Below are positions 31,846 through 41,800 of a stretch of DNA of 64,000 nt, one piece after another; position 1 is the first letter of the stretch; every line of letters begins with the position of its first letter. The DNA comes from Anthracocystis setariae (Eukaryota; Basidiomycota; Ustilaginomycetes; Ustilaginales; Ustilaginaceae). The notes below the pieces were generated by a model. It did not search any database. It had not been told where the DNA came from and saw only the letters and a program-made list of their open reading frames with translations. The stretch is taken from assembly GCA_928724745.1 (NCBI GenBank), contig CAKMXJ010000037.1:186001-250000 (forward strand). Reading direction: 5' to 3'. A program made the position numbers and the translations under genes.

Positions 31846-31986
31846 ATTCCTTTCCCTTGTCTTGCCTGCATAGTACATTCGTTGCTTAAAGATACCCCCC
31901 CACTCACACGCTCATTGGCACACATAATCACACGCATCCGATCTTTCCCAAACAGACGTCTATTCTTGCGATTTTCCGAAGCGCAC

Positions 31987-34900
31987 TCACACTCTCCTAA
32001 CCAACAACCCACTTCTAAGGCCCGCCATGATCACACTCACTGGTTCCACGGTGAAAACGTCTCCCAACTTTGGCGGCGCTTCTCTCGCATCCCACTCCAA
32101 ATCTGCCGGTATGCCGAGCTTTGGCAAACTCACCCTCACTCTCGCGGCTAGCGTTGCAGTGTTCATGCGAAGATCCGTAAGTTGCACCACGGCTTTGAAT
32201 CGGAGCGGTCGCTCTCCTAGACTCGTGGCCCCAGTCGGTTCGAAGAGCGAGCGCTGCAGCGCAGTGAAGAGCCATGCGCGTTCGGACGTGCGGATCAGTT
32301 GAGAAGCGATGGCTTCCTGTCGTTGCAGCTGCGGCAGCCTCATTTGGATGTCGTACTCGCGGAAGCGCGGTTTCGACGACACCAGCTGCGATTTGATCTG
32401 GTAGTGCGCAATCATGTCCGGGTAGCGTCGCAGTGGGCTAGTGGCTCGGACGTAGCCGCTGCCGGTAAGTGCGTCTCTGAGCTCCGGCGGTGTCGAGTCG
32501 ATGGGATTGATCCCGAGTGAGAAATGCCCCAACGCGCTGGAAGAGTAGCTGGACGACGAGAGGAAAAGCCCACGTAGAACCAGGTCGTCGAACGTCACGA
32601 GGCCGTGCCCAAGCATCTTCTCACCGGGAACGACGGGCGACAGCGGATCGCTCGCCTCGCTCAGACGAGCTGGTACGTTGGTGCGCATGGCGAGCATCTC
32701 GCGCACCTCTGTCTCGGAATCAGGTCTAGGCTGATACCGAAAGGCCATGGCGAGATTGTGCTGCTTGCCGAACCCGGCTACGATTCGACCGGCGAGAACC
32801 ATCATCTCAGAGACAAGGAATTCTGCAACCGGTGGCGTTCCCGTGCCGTTCCAGCCGCCGGTGCCGGAGACCTCAATGTGTGGGAAACCGGCGAAGAAGT
32901 ACGGCCGCTCCACCTTGCTCGCCCCTCCAGGCACGCCTGGTAACGGTAACGGCGAAATTTTGACCTGGGGCGACAGCTTGTAAGCCGTTAATGCACCCCC
33001 TCGCGTACGATTCTCCGAGAGCCGCGTCGCAATCTTGTACAGCATTCCAAGCTCTTTCGACTTTGCATCTGCCTCGACCTGAGACGGCCCTACGAGAATC
33101 GAGGATACGTGGTTGTAAGAGAGAGTCTGGACGTCGTACACCATTGCTGGTCTTGCTTTGTAATCTTGGATGAGACCGGTGGAGAGGTCGATGAGGGCTG
33201 AGAACGTCATCACCCTCTGCGGTTCGCCGTTGCCTCGACTGAGGCCGACGCCAGAACGCACAAAGTCGTCCGGCAGCATCGCCCAGCGCGCTTCCGGAAA
33301 GTAGAGACTGGTAAACCTGCGCTCGGCTCGCTGTCCCAACTCGTCCGTGGGTTGCAACCACGCCGTGGGATCGGCGATGTGCACATGCACCCATGCCTGA
33401 TCTTTCCTCCCTTCCACCGGCTCGATCGAAATTCCATCATCCAGCTCGAACGCACTCTCGTCGTCGATGACATACACTGTGTGGGAGCGTCCAAAGTGGT
33501 GGCGTATATTCTCCACCTCGTGGTCGAGCGTAAGATTGTACTTGCTCGTATTCACCTCCACCGATGGTGGAGAGGACGAAACGGGTTCGGGATCCTCGTC
33601 GGCGGTGACGGTGCGGAAACTGGCATCGAGCCGGGTCAGATTCTGCCACACGGGCAGCGCGCCGATCTGCGTCAGGAACTTGACGACCAGCGCATGTTGC
33701 AAGTCGGGGCTTGCGAAAAGATCGGTGCCGATCTGCTCGAGCATCGCTCTACCGGGCTGTCGTTCGGTCTCGGGAAGCAGAAGCTCGACGGCTGTATCGA
33801 CGTGGAGCAGCTCAGTAGTGTTTGGGTGCGGAAGGATCTTGAAGTGGCCGCCAGCGCGTTTGACGATGGCCATCGCAAGCGAGCCATGTGTGTTGACTTG
33901 CACCTCACGGCGCGAGCCGAGCGATGTTGTGAGGAAGCCAATGATCGCCTGGTCCTCTTTTGTCCATGCGATGTCCAGATCTGGGTGGGGAGTGGGAAGC
34001 ATGCGCGGCGGGCCGGAGAAGTCATGCGGATTGGCGTCCGACCATTCTCGGAGCCGTTTCGCCTTGTCACAGAAGGAGTCGATGTACTTCTGCCCCTGCG
34101 AGCCCGGGGGTGACGTCATCCAGGCCGAAATCAGCTCGAGGTTTTGTTTTTCCTGGTCGCTTCGGCAGGTGAACAGTTGGGAAGTTCGGTGCGACAGGGC
34201 GTCGGCGAGGAAATGCGACGGATGCGACATGAGTAGCGTGTGGGTGGCGTAGATCGTACTGGCCGTCAAAGCTGCTTGATGTTTGCTGCTAGATTCCGAG
34301 CTCGATTTTTGCTTCTCTTGGGCCTTGTGAACCAATCGAGCTGCCTCGTAGGTCGTGATGGTTCCTGTCCGGATGTCCATTCTGTTCTTTCTGTTCTTAT
34401 CATCTTCGCCGTTGCTGATCAAGAAGAGCGATTGGAAGGCTGGGAGGATGCGTGCGAGTTCCTTTTCCCTCTGTCGTTCGAGCAGGCGTAGTTTGTTGCA
34501 GATCGATGCGCGGGCTTCGAAGCGTGGGATGTCGAGTGGTTCTTCGTCGACGGCTGTTCCTTCAGTGGGATCGGCGAGGTCGGTGGAATAATCGTCAAGC
34601 GAGACGTCGGCGTTGGAGGGTGAGTCCAACGAATTGCTTGTGACGACGTGGTTCTTACTCGTCGGCGCAGCTGCCTTGATCAATCCGGCCTCGACCACCC
34701 CGGGGATCTTGATCATGACGTCGTTTTCCTTGTACAGCACAATCTGGCCGCTCGCCACGAGGACGTACAAGTCTTTCATACTCTTGCGCTCCTGAAGTTT
34801 GTCGTTACTCGCATCAGGCGGTGCTGGCAACACGATTCCGACAGCTGCTGTCTTTCTGCGCAGTTCGACAAAATCACCGGGTAGGATCTCGCTGCGCGGG

Positions 34901-35331
34901 GTGATGAATGGCCTTGCATCCTCGAGCGGGTTCAGCATCACCGCTGATGCATGTGGACCAAGAAGAACTTCGATGCTCTCGAAAGCTTTGGCCTTGTACA
35001 GCGCGCGGTTGGCATCGGGCGAGAGTTTGGGTCGACCCACATTGCGACGCGTGCTGGGTCCTGGAGTGCGTTTCCATCCGGAGAACTGATCTGAATGATG
35101 TTTGGTGATCTTGTCAGCATGTGCACCGAGACGGGAAGCGGTGAGGAGGGTTTCAGAGACTCTCTTGATTTTGCGCTCTTGGTTTTTGTATCTGGCATTC
35201 GAGGACGAATTGTGGCGCGACCAGGTTTCTAGCGTGGATACAGTGGTGGAGAACGATCGAGATATTGAGGGGGTTGGAGCTGCAGCTATGCACTCGAGCA
35301 TCTCTCGGTATGCCGAGGAAGCTAGCTTCAT
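31987..35331 (-). CDS. Mitochondrial RNase II-like 3'-5' exoribonuclease (Dss1/Cyt-4 type)
   Basis: A single exon of 1114 aa from the ATG at 35331. The N-terminus (MKLASSAYREMLECIAA, later RSFSTT) is basic and Ser-rich and fits a mitochondrial presequence. The RNB catalytic domain starts near residue 620 with DDESAFELDDGISIE, the acidic metal-binding cluster. It continues with WVHVHIADPTAWL, FPEARWAMLPDDF and, near residue 960, YVRATSPLRRYPDMIAHYQIK. A beta-rich S1/OB-like tail follows. Fungal Dss1 and Cyt-4 are the mitochondrial members that degrade and process mtRNA with the Suv3 helicase. The frame runs 82 codons further upstream through a poly-Phe stretch encoded by an A/T homopolymer, which I exclude as promoter DNA. 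Confidence 0.88.
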   Translation of the reverse strand: MKLASSAYREMLECIAAAPTPSISRSFSTTVSTLETWSRHNSSSNARYKNQERKIKRVSETLLTASRLGAHADKITKHHSDQFSGWKRTPGPSTRRNVGRPKLSPDANRALYKAKAFESIEVLLGPHASAVMLNPLEDARPFITPRSEILPGDFVELRRKTAAVGIVLPAPPDASNDKLQERKSMKDLYVLVASGQIVLYKENDVMIKIPGVVEAGLIKAAAPTSKNHVVTSNSLDSPSNADVSLDDYSTDLADPTEGTAVDEEPLDIPRFEARASICNKLRLLERQREKELARILPAFQSLFLISNGEDDKNRKNRMDIRTGTITTYEAARLVHKAQEKQKSSSESSSKHQAALTASTIYATHTLLMSHPSHFLADALSHRTSQLFTCRSDQEKQNLELISAWMTSPPGSQGQKYIDSFCDKAKRLREWSDANPHDFSGPPRMLPTPHPDLDIAWTKEDQAIIGFLTTSLGSRREVQVNTHGSLAMAIVKRAGGHFKILPHPNTTELLHVDTAVELLLPETERQPGRAMLEQIGTDLFASPDLQHALVVKFLTQIGALPVWQNLTRLDASFRTVTADEDPEPVSSSPPSVEVNTSKYNLTLDHEVENIRHHFGRSHTVYVIDDESAFELDDGISIEPVEGRKDQAWVHVHIADPTAWLQPTDELGQRAERRFTSLYFPEARWAMLPDDFVRSGVGLSRGNGEPQRVMTFSALIDLSTGLIQDYKARPAMVYDVQTLSYNHVSSILVGPSQVEADAKSKELGMLYKIATRLSENRTRGGALTAYKLSPQVKISPLPLPGVPGGASKVERPYFFAGFPHIEVSGTGGWNGTGTPPVAEFLVSEMMVLAGRIVAGFGKQHNLAMAFRYQPRPDSETEVREMLAMRTNVPARLSEASDPLSPVVPGEKMLGHGLVTFDDLVLRGLFLSSSSYSSSALGHFSLGINPIDSTPPELRDALTGSGYVRATSPLRRYPDMIAHYQIKSQLVSSKPRFREYDIQMRLPQLQRQEAIASQLIRTSERAWLFTALQRSLFEPTGATSLGERPLRFKAVVQLTDLRMNTATLAARVRVSLPKLGIPADLEWDAREAPPKLGDVFTVEPVSVIMAGLRSGLLVRRV

Positions 35332-35455
35332 GATTGCAGTCTTCCTGTGAATCGAATCCAACAGAGAGACGGTTGTGGGTCCAGACGGGATGGTGGAGGC
35401 GTGAAGAGAGCATAAGAAGAAAACTGACGTGAGAGCAGCGAAAAACAAAAAGGTG

Positions 35456-35491
<36 letters not shown>

Positions 35492-35748
35492 AAGCCGACA
35501 TTTTCTCGGAACTCGGAAACCTCCACCCCAACCTTGGCGCTGTCATGACACTCTGAACAAACGATACAAGGAGACAAGCTTCTTGTCGCTCAAACCACAC
35601 TACTGCCTGCAAGTCATCAAATGCAAAGAGTGTCATGGTCTATGGCAGAACCGAATGTACAACGAATGTGAATAGAGAAGAGATTACAGACCAGAACGAA
35701 TGTGTACGAATATATGTATGCGAATCCAAACGAAAGTGCTCCACCTAC
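35332..35748. promoter_or_regulatory. Promoter of the RNase II-like gene with poly(A) tract
   Basis: 417 bp between the RNase II-like start and the stop of the LtrA-like gene. It carries a 34-bp A homopolymer at 35456-35489, which is poly(T) on the sense strand of the gene, about 125 bp upstream of its ATG. Confidence 0.5.
35456..35489. repeat. Poly(A) homopolymer, 34 bp
   Basis: Uninterrupted A tract, likely nucleosome-excluding promoter DNA. Confidence 0.95.
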
Positions 35749-37953
35749 TCAGGCAGCATACGCCCACCTCTGACCATACGTCAAATCCTTCTCCTCAACA
35801 TGACCGATCTCGCTCTCGATGCCTACATCCTCCTCGCCCTTCTCGCCCGCGGTGAGATCGTCAAACGGATGCCAACTTGCCCTGCTATCGAGCTTGAGCC
35901 GCTTATCGCCCCTCTGGTCCATCGCCTGGTGCAGTTCTTTGGTCTTCTCCTCGTCGAACCTTCGACCTACTGCGCCGATCTTGCCCAGCGTTTCGAACAG
36001 CACCAGGAGTGCCAACGATCCCGTGACGGTGCCCATGAGGGTAAGCGAGTTCCAATCCTTCTTGAGTGGGAGCAAGCCGAATTCGATCGATGCCGCGAAC
36101 CGCGCAGCGATGCGGAACGAACGTGGCACCAACGTAGACCGATACACATCGAGATTTCGATGCAAACACCCAATCAATGCCAGGCACAGCATGATGCACG
36201 AAAGCGAACCACCAAAGTACCACACATAGCCACCCTTGATCTTGCGGTGGCTGATCAGCGAGCTGAGACTCGACGCCATCAACACCAGGCTCGCGGTGAG
36301 CGGGTAGTGGATGTGCCCAAACGTAATGCTGGTAAACGAATTGCGTCGGAGCGCGTGTTGGAAGACGCGACTGCCATCCGCGTCGTAGTAGATCCAGATG
36401 ACGAGAAACGAGATCGAGATGCCGAGCGCTGCACGTCCGAATTCGTCATTGACACCGTACGACCCTGGACGTGCGACAAAGTTGGACGAGATGATGGATT
36501 CGCCAATGATCAGGATGACAAACAGGATGTAGCGTTCGATCGAGTGTTCGTGCGATTGCGCCGGGATAAACATGTGATGACCCGAATGCTTGGCTCGGCG
36601 GTGGAAGAGCTTGATCGCCGCCGCAACGACATACGCCCTGGCGAGCTCCACTAGGATTCCAGCCGACATGAGCACCACGATCAGCAACGGCGAAGACGTA
36701 AGCGTGATCGGAATGTAGATGGCCGCAATCACCGTCATGGCGAGTGCATTCGACCAGATGGCTTTGCGAAACTTGGGCAAAGCAAAACCGTAGTAGATGT
36801 AGATCGCCAATCGCCACAGCTTGGAGACAAGGAAAAAGCCGATCGCCGCATGGATGGCTCTGTCGTAGCCCTCGCTAAACCAGTACCCGCCAAACGCCGG
36901 TGCAGCCAGCTTGATCGCTTCCGAACTTGCACTATCGCCACCACTAGAACGTCGAAAGATGCTCTCCAACTCACCCGCCAAACCATGCTGGAGCAACTGC
37001 AGCGGCGCCTCGCCGGCATGCTCCTCTGCGCCCAACTGCGCCAACAACTCGGGCGTCTCCTTAACCAGCTGCACCCCATCGATATTGGCACAGTATCCAC
37101 CAAGTAAAATCATCCAACCCAACAACAGCAACCTCTCCAACACATCATCCGTGCCCGACACGTTGAGAAACAGCCTCACATCCGTCCAGATGCTGAAACA
37201 CGGCCAAAACGACAGCACAAACTTGAGCACATTGATCGCCGAACTGCTCTCGGCCGTCGAATGACCCAACCCGTTGACGACGGCGACAAAGATGAGGTCG
37301 AAGACCAGCTCGAACTGGCTTGGTTTGCGTTCGTCCTTTTCTCGGTATAGCTTGTTGCCGTAGAGCCACTGGCGTACGAGCGGACGTTTGAAGAGGTGTC
37401 GGAAGTTGATCGGTACGTCTTCGCCGTGGACTTCGATGTGCGGTTTCTGCAACGAGGTTTCCTTGCCGTGGACAATGTCGAAAAGCGATCCGGCACGCGA
37501 GTGTGCGTAGATGGACCGACGCTTCCCTTGAGACGTTTGCGAGTAATAGTGGTGAGGTGCGAACTTTTCGTGCGTGGTGGAGGGGAGAGAGTGGCGCGAG
37601 TCTTGCGAATAGTCGAGCCCCATGGGTGCGCCATGATGGACGAAGCCGACTTGGGAGGGAGTAGCGTGGTGGGTTGCAAAGGGACGGAGCGGGATGCCTG
37701 GTTCGTCTTGTTGCGGTTGTGATGCATCGGTGCGGTGCGAGTGCTGTTCGGTGGTCTCTACATCGTGCCATGAGGTGGAGAGGCGAGAAGTGTGCGCATT
37801 GGCGGGAGCTGAGACGGATTCGCGGTAGCGATGGCCAAAGGGACCGTAGAGGTTGGGATCGATGACTACTTCCTGCTGCTCGCCGAGCGAGTTGGACGAG
37901 ATGTTGGACGAAGGAGTCTGCTGCCCTCGAAGAGGACGGTGGTAGTCTGACAT
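35749..37953 (-). CDS. LtrA-like (low temperature requirement A) multi-pass membrane protein
   Basis: A single exon of 734 aa. I chose the ATG at 37953 (MSDYHRPLRGQQ) over the one at 38148, whose extra 65 residues are His/Ser/Pro-rich leader. A cytosolic N-terminus of ~200 residues is followed by the LtrA signature (PF06772): FRHLFKRPLVRQWL, then KPSQFELVFDLIFVAVVNGLG. Many hydrophobic segments come after this, including LLLLGWMILLGGYCA, AIHAAIGFFLVSKLWRLAIYIYYGF, ALAMTVIAAIYIPITL, YILFVILIIGESIISSNF and ISISFLVIWIYYDADGSR. The GES...S and YYDADGSR motifs are characteristic. The tail is charged and cytosolic-looking. The family is named from a Listeria cold-growth mutant; substrate and role in fungi are not established. 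Confidence 0.85.
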   Translation of the reverse strand: MSDYHRPLRGQQTPSSNISSNSLGEQQEVVIDPNLYGPFGHRYRESVSAPANAHTSRLSTSWHDVETTEQHSHRTDASQPQQDEPGIPLRPFATHHATPSQVGFVHHGAPMGLDYSQDSRHSLPSTTHEKFAPHHYYSQTSQGKRRSIYAHSRAGSLFDIVHGKETSLQKPHIEVHGEDVPINFRHLFKRPLVRQWLYGNKLYREKDERKPSQFELVFDLIFVAVVNGLGHSTAESSSAINVLKFVLSFWPCFSIWTDVRLFLNVSGTDDVLERLLLLGWMILLGGYCANIDGVQLVKETPELLAQLGAEEHAGEAPLQLLQHGLAGELESIFRRSSGGDSASSEAIKLAAPAFGGYWFSEGYDRAIHAAIGFFLVSKLWRLAIYIYYGFALPKFRKAIWSNALAMTVIAAIYIPITLTSSPLLIVVLMSAGILVELARAYVVAAAIKLFHRRAKHSGHHMFIPAQSHEHSIERYILFVILIIGESIISSNFVARPGSYGVNDEFGRAALGISISFLVIWIYYDADGSRVFQHALRRNSFTSITFGHIHYPLTASLVLMASSLSSLISHRKIKGGYVWYFGGSLSCIMLCLALIGCLHRNLDVYRSTLVPRSFRIAARFAASIEFGLLPLKKDWNSLTLMGTVTGSLALLVLFETLGKIGAVGRRFDEEKTKELHQAMDQRGDKRLKLDSRASWHPFDDLTAGEKGEEDVGIESEIGHVEEKDLTYGQRWAYAA

Positions 37954-38850
37954 GACCACTGCTTGCGAGCCAGACCGAATCGAGGTAAACGAAGGTAAAC
38001 GTGTTGGTGGTGCAGGGTCAAAAGATGGGTGAAAGGAGTGAAGCGAGGGACGAGTAGTCAAGGACAAGGGGATGAAGATCGGTCGAGAGTGACAAGCACG
38101 CTGGGTTTGCAAAGTGAGCTGTACGGATGAAGCTGAGTGGGGAGGCAACCAACAAGTGGCAGTCGACGGCAGGTCATCTTCTCAGTACAGTATCGGCGTG
38201 GGTTCAACGAGCGGAGGGAGATGCAGCCACACCTCGCCATTGAGCTGATGCTCTGCTACGACCCTCGCTTCATTACAGAGATGTGATCTAACGGACAAGG
38301 AGCATTACAGTAGCCTCATTTTGCAATTGTGCAGTGGTTGGTTGGTGCATGCACCCGCCACACTCGCCTCAAATGTCTTGATGTCGCCAAAAGATAAAGA
38401 TACAGATACTCCGATGCTCGCCTTACGCTTTCCACTCGGGACAGAACAGTCCCGAGCAGATAGAGAAAGGCAGAGCACCTTGACATGCAAGTCTACTAGC
38501 GTAATCAGCCAAACTGCCAATGCCAAGACAAACGGGCCGTGCAGATCGTGCAGAATTTGCCTCGCCTCGTCTTTGCTTTGCATGTCAAGCGCTGTCACAT
38601 CGCGCATCTGAAACCAACACTAAAACACACCAAACACCAATCTTCTCCTGACCTAAACTCGCCTACATGTGCATCACCATGTCACGGACCCTTGGTGAGG
38701 TCATCGCATTCACACACCCTTCACACCATATCTTTTACCATTCTGATGATAGATAGAGTAATATTGCAGTTAGACAACCTGGCGCAACGTCATCCAGGCC
38801 ATCAATAAGTAACAAATCAAAAAAAGACCAAGCATGGTGTCGAAGCTGGC
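37954..38850. promoter_or_regulatory. Spacer and promoter of the LtrA-like gene
   Basis: 897 bp. It includes a CAGTACAGTAT site near 38183-38192. No gene is seen; the right end should carry the 3' UTR of the 1517-aa gene. Confidence 0.4.
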
Positions 38851-41800
38851 TCAGTTGTCAAACAAGATCGGCTCGTCCATGGCGACTTCATCGCTGTCCT
38901 CGGCCTCTTCCTCGTATGCCTCCTCAGGAAGATTGCCCAGATTCGTCTTGCCCCTGAACGTGTTGAAGCTGTAGAAGCTGCTGCTGTTGCTCGCACCCAA
39001 ACTCGCTGTTGGCGAGCTCATTGTCGACCGTTGCGAGCGAGCCGGAGACACCTTCGGCTCGGTATCGCTATCCGCATCCGCTGCCTCTTGCGCAAAGACT
39101 CCTTCATTGAACTGAGTGGGAGAAAGACCCAACTCTGGCTTGTTGTCCGAGCGGTACTTGTGCGAAGGCTGACGTGACAGCGAGTCGTACACGTCGAGGT
39201 CCATCAGGAAGCTACCTGGAGCTGAGAGGTTGGCAACACCATTGGAAGCGGGCGTGTCTTCCGCCATAGCTTTTTCATTGCCAGATGTGACATCGGTCGA
39301 ATCTTCGCCACAAGCAGCGATGTCCATCCTAGTCGCAGCGGGGGCAGCAGATCCACTGGACTGCGTAACGGCATTGTTTCGCAAGACATCTAACTTCTTG
39401 GGAGAGACACCGTCCACCGTCCCATTCGCAGCTGCAGCACGCAACGACCGGCTGGAACCCTTCTTCTGAACCCCACTTCCACTCGGCACAGTCAACGTAC
39501 TCTCCATCGAGACCTTCGCCTCTTTCGCCTTGCCACTCGATCTCATCTGCGACCTCATCCTCAGCTCCGACATGCTCTGCGCCTTGATCAGCGAGCTCAA
39601 CCCCGCCGGCGCAGACACGTCGCTTGGCCTGCCTCTCGTGTCGATCGAGTCGGCACGCGATTCAAACACGATATCCGTCTGCTGCGTCTCGAACGATTCA
39701 CGTACACGCCCGTCATACGAGATCTTGCGCATCGCCGATGCCGAACGTGGACCCGCCGCGAGCCCACGAGCCAACCCTGCAGAGTCCGTGCTGACATCCA
39801 ACATCGATCCCGACGTCAGCAGCGAGGCTTGCGACTTGCTGAATCGACCAGGCAATCGACTCCACAGACTCGGACGCGCAAAGCGAGAGTTGACACTTCC
39901 GCTCGACACAGCTCCACCTAGCGCCGCTGCACTTGCATTGCCAAAGCTGCCATCGAGCCCACCCGTCTCCATCTGTTTCACCTTCTTGCCGCGCGATCGA
40001 CCCAACGAACGCGTCTGTCGCCGATTCTGATTGCCACCGGCCAACATGGCTGCTCTCGCCTCCTTCTCCTCCAACGTAAACAGTGGCTTGGGCGTCTTGA
40101 GCGACAAATCACAGCCCGCCTGCGCGAGGATTCGCGGCAGATCCATGTGTCCATCCGCTGTAGTCATTCTGTGCGTGAACGAACACTGAAGACCGGGACC
40201 AAGAATGAAGTCACCGCCAAGCAACTTCATATCTCCCGGGTAGCGAATCGGCATGTCGAACAGACCCTTCTTGATCGCCACGAGGATACCCTTGGTCATG
40301 CCCATCGAGGCGTAGTCGGGCCGCGCGCACACCGGATTCGCCTCGTTGGTTCGCAACGTCATTCCCAGCGCCCGGTACACGTTACGCTTAGGATCGGCAA
40401 ACATAGGATACTGAACCTGCATCACTTCACGATACGCTTTGATAACGTGCCAATCTCCCTGACCGACAATGATGAAATCCAGGTTGGCCTTCTTGAGCGG
40501 GAGCGGATCGATGTTGCGAACCGACATGGCGAATTGCTGACAGAATCCGCACCACCAATGACGGAGGAAGCAGACGAGTGTGCGGCGCTTCTTGAACAGA
40601 TCGCCGAAAATAACCTCCTCTCCGTTTTCATTGTAAACAACACTCTGCGAAGCCTCGAAGAGCTGCAGCATAGACGGCGGATGGATGGCATACGATCCTT
40701 CAGGAATACCGGCCTCTCTAGCAGCGGCCTTGACCTCATCCGACTCGTCCTCATTGATGATGTTCATCAACAGGTTGCTCTTGAGGTTGGCCTTCGTAGC
40801 TGCATCGAGCGCCTTCTTGCCCTTGACCATCGATGCACGGCGAGCTTTGGTCCCGTTGCCAGCGATTTCGTCGGCAATGTTGATCTCTTGTTCCAGACCC
40901 CATCCTCGAGCCGAAATACTGCCGTTTCCGTTCGTCTTGATGCTCGACGGATGCGCACTCGTAGCATCCGAATGGTTCGTGTCCTGCGTAGTGGAAGACT
41001 GTCGTCTAGCACCAATGAACGACTCGTGCTTGTTCACGCTAGCTTCGGCGCTGGTCGCGCTGTCTCTTCGATACTGCAAGAATCGCACCGCATTCGGAAT
41101 CGAGGGCGAAGTGGCCTCCTGCTGCTGCTTGGATTTGGGCTCTTCTTTGCCCATGAAGAATTGCTGGCCCTCAACTTCGAGCAGCGACTTGGGCGCAGCA
41201 TCGCTTGTCCAGCGGAGCTGTGCGCCAGAACCCACGGGCGCTGTAGTGGGTCGCTTGATGGTAGCTCTCGAAGCTGTGCGTGTTGGAGTCGGAGTGACAG
41301 AGTCATTTGTATCGATCGGAGATGCCCCATTGGCAGTCGAGAGCTTTAGAGCCGAAGCACTGGCTTGCGGTACATGTCCCAAGCCAAGACCACCTACAGT
41401 CGAACCAGCAGCACGTGAAGTGATGAGTCGCTTGGGACTCTTTGCCGGCAAGACTCTGGGGTTATTTTGCAATTCCGGCCTATCTTTTTCGGGCGGTGCC
41501 GGGGTATCTTGTGTGTCTCCGTCCTTGCTTGGGGGAAGGTGAGCGTTTTCCAGCGCTGGACTTGATCGAGGCGAGGATTCGACAGGCTCCGACATGCCGC
41601 TGACGTAACTCGGACGGCGCTCCGAGTCTTCAGCATCGGATGGGACAGCCTTCCTTCGAACGCGGTAGGTCGACGTAGAGCCGACTGAGCCGATAGATGT
41701 GGTGCTACTTCTTCTGCCGAGTCCGTTTGGCCTGCCATTGGGCACGGGAAGCGAGCCAAACGGACTGCCATTTGCACTCGATTTGCTCTCGATAGAACGG

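Noticed and set aside
35332..35577. N-terminal extension of the RNase II-like protein with a poly-Phe run
   Set aside because: The Phe run is translation of a promoter homopolymer; the internal ATG at 35331 gives a good mitochondrial presequence.
35635..36654. 339-codon open frame antisense to the LtrA-like gene
   Set aside because: Composition is Arg/Asp/His-rich nonsense, while the sense strand has clear LtrA motifs and membrane segments.
40147..41349. 400-codon open frame antisense to the peroxiredoxin-domain gene
   Set aside because: Low-complexity Arg/Ser translation without domains; a mirror of the sense gene.
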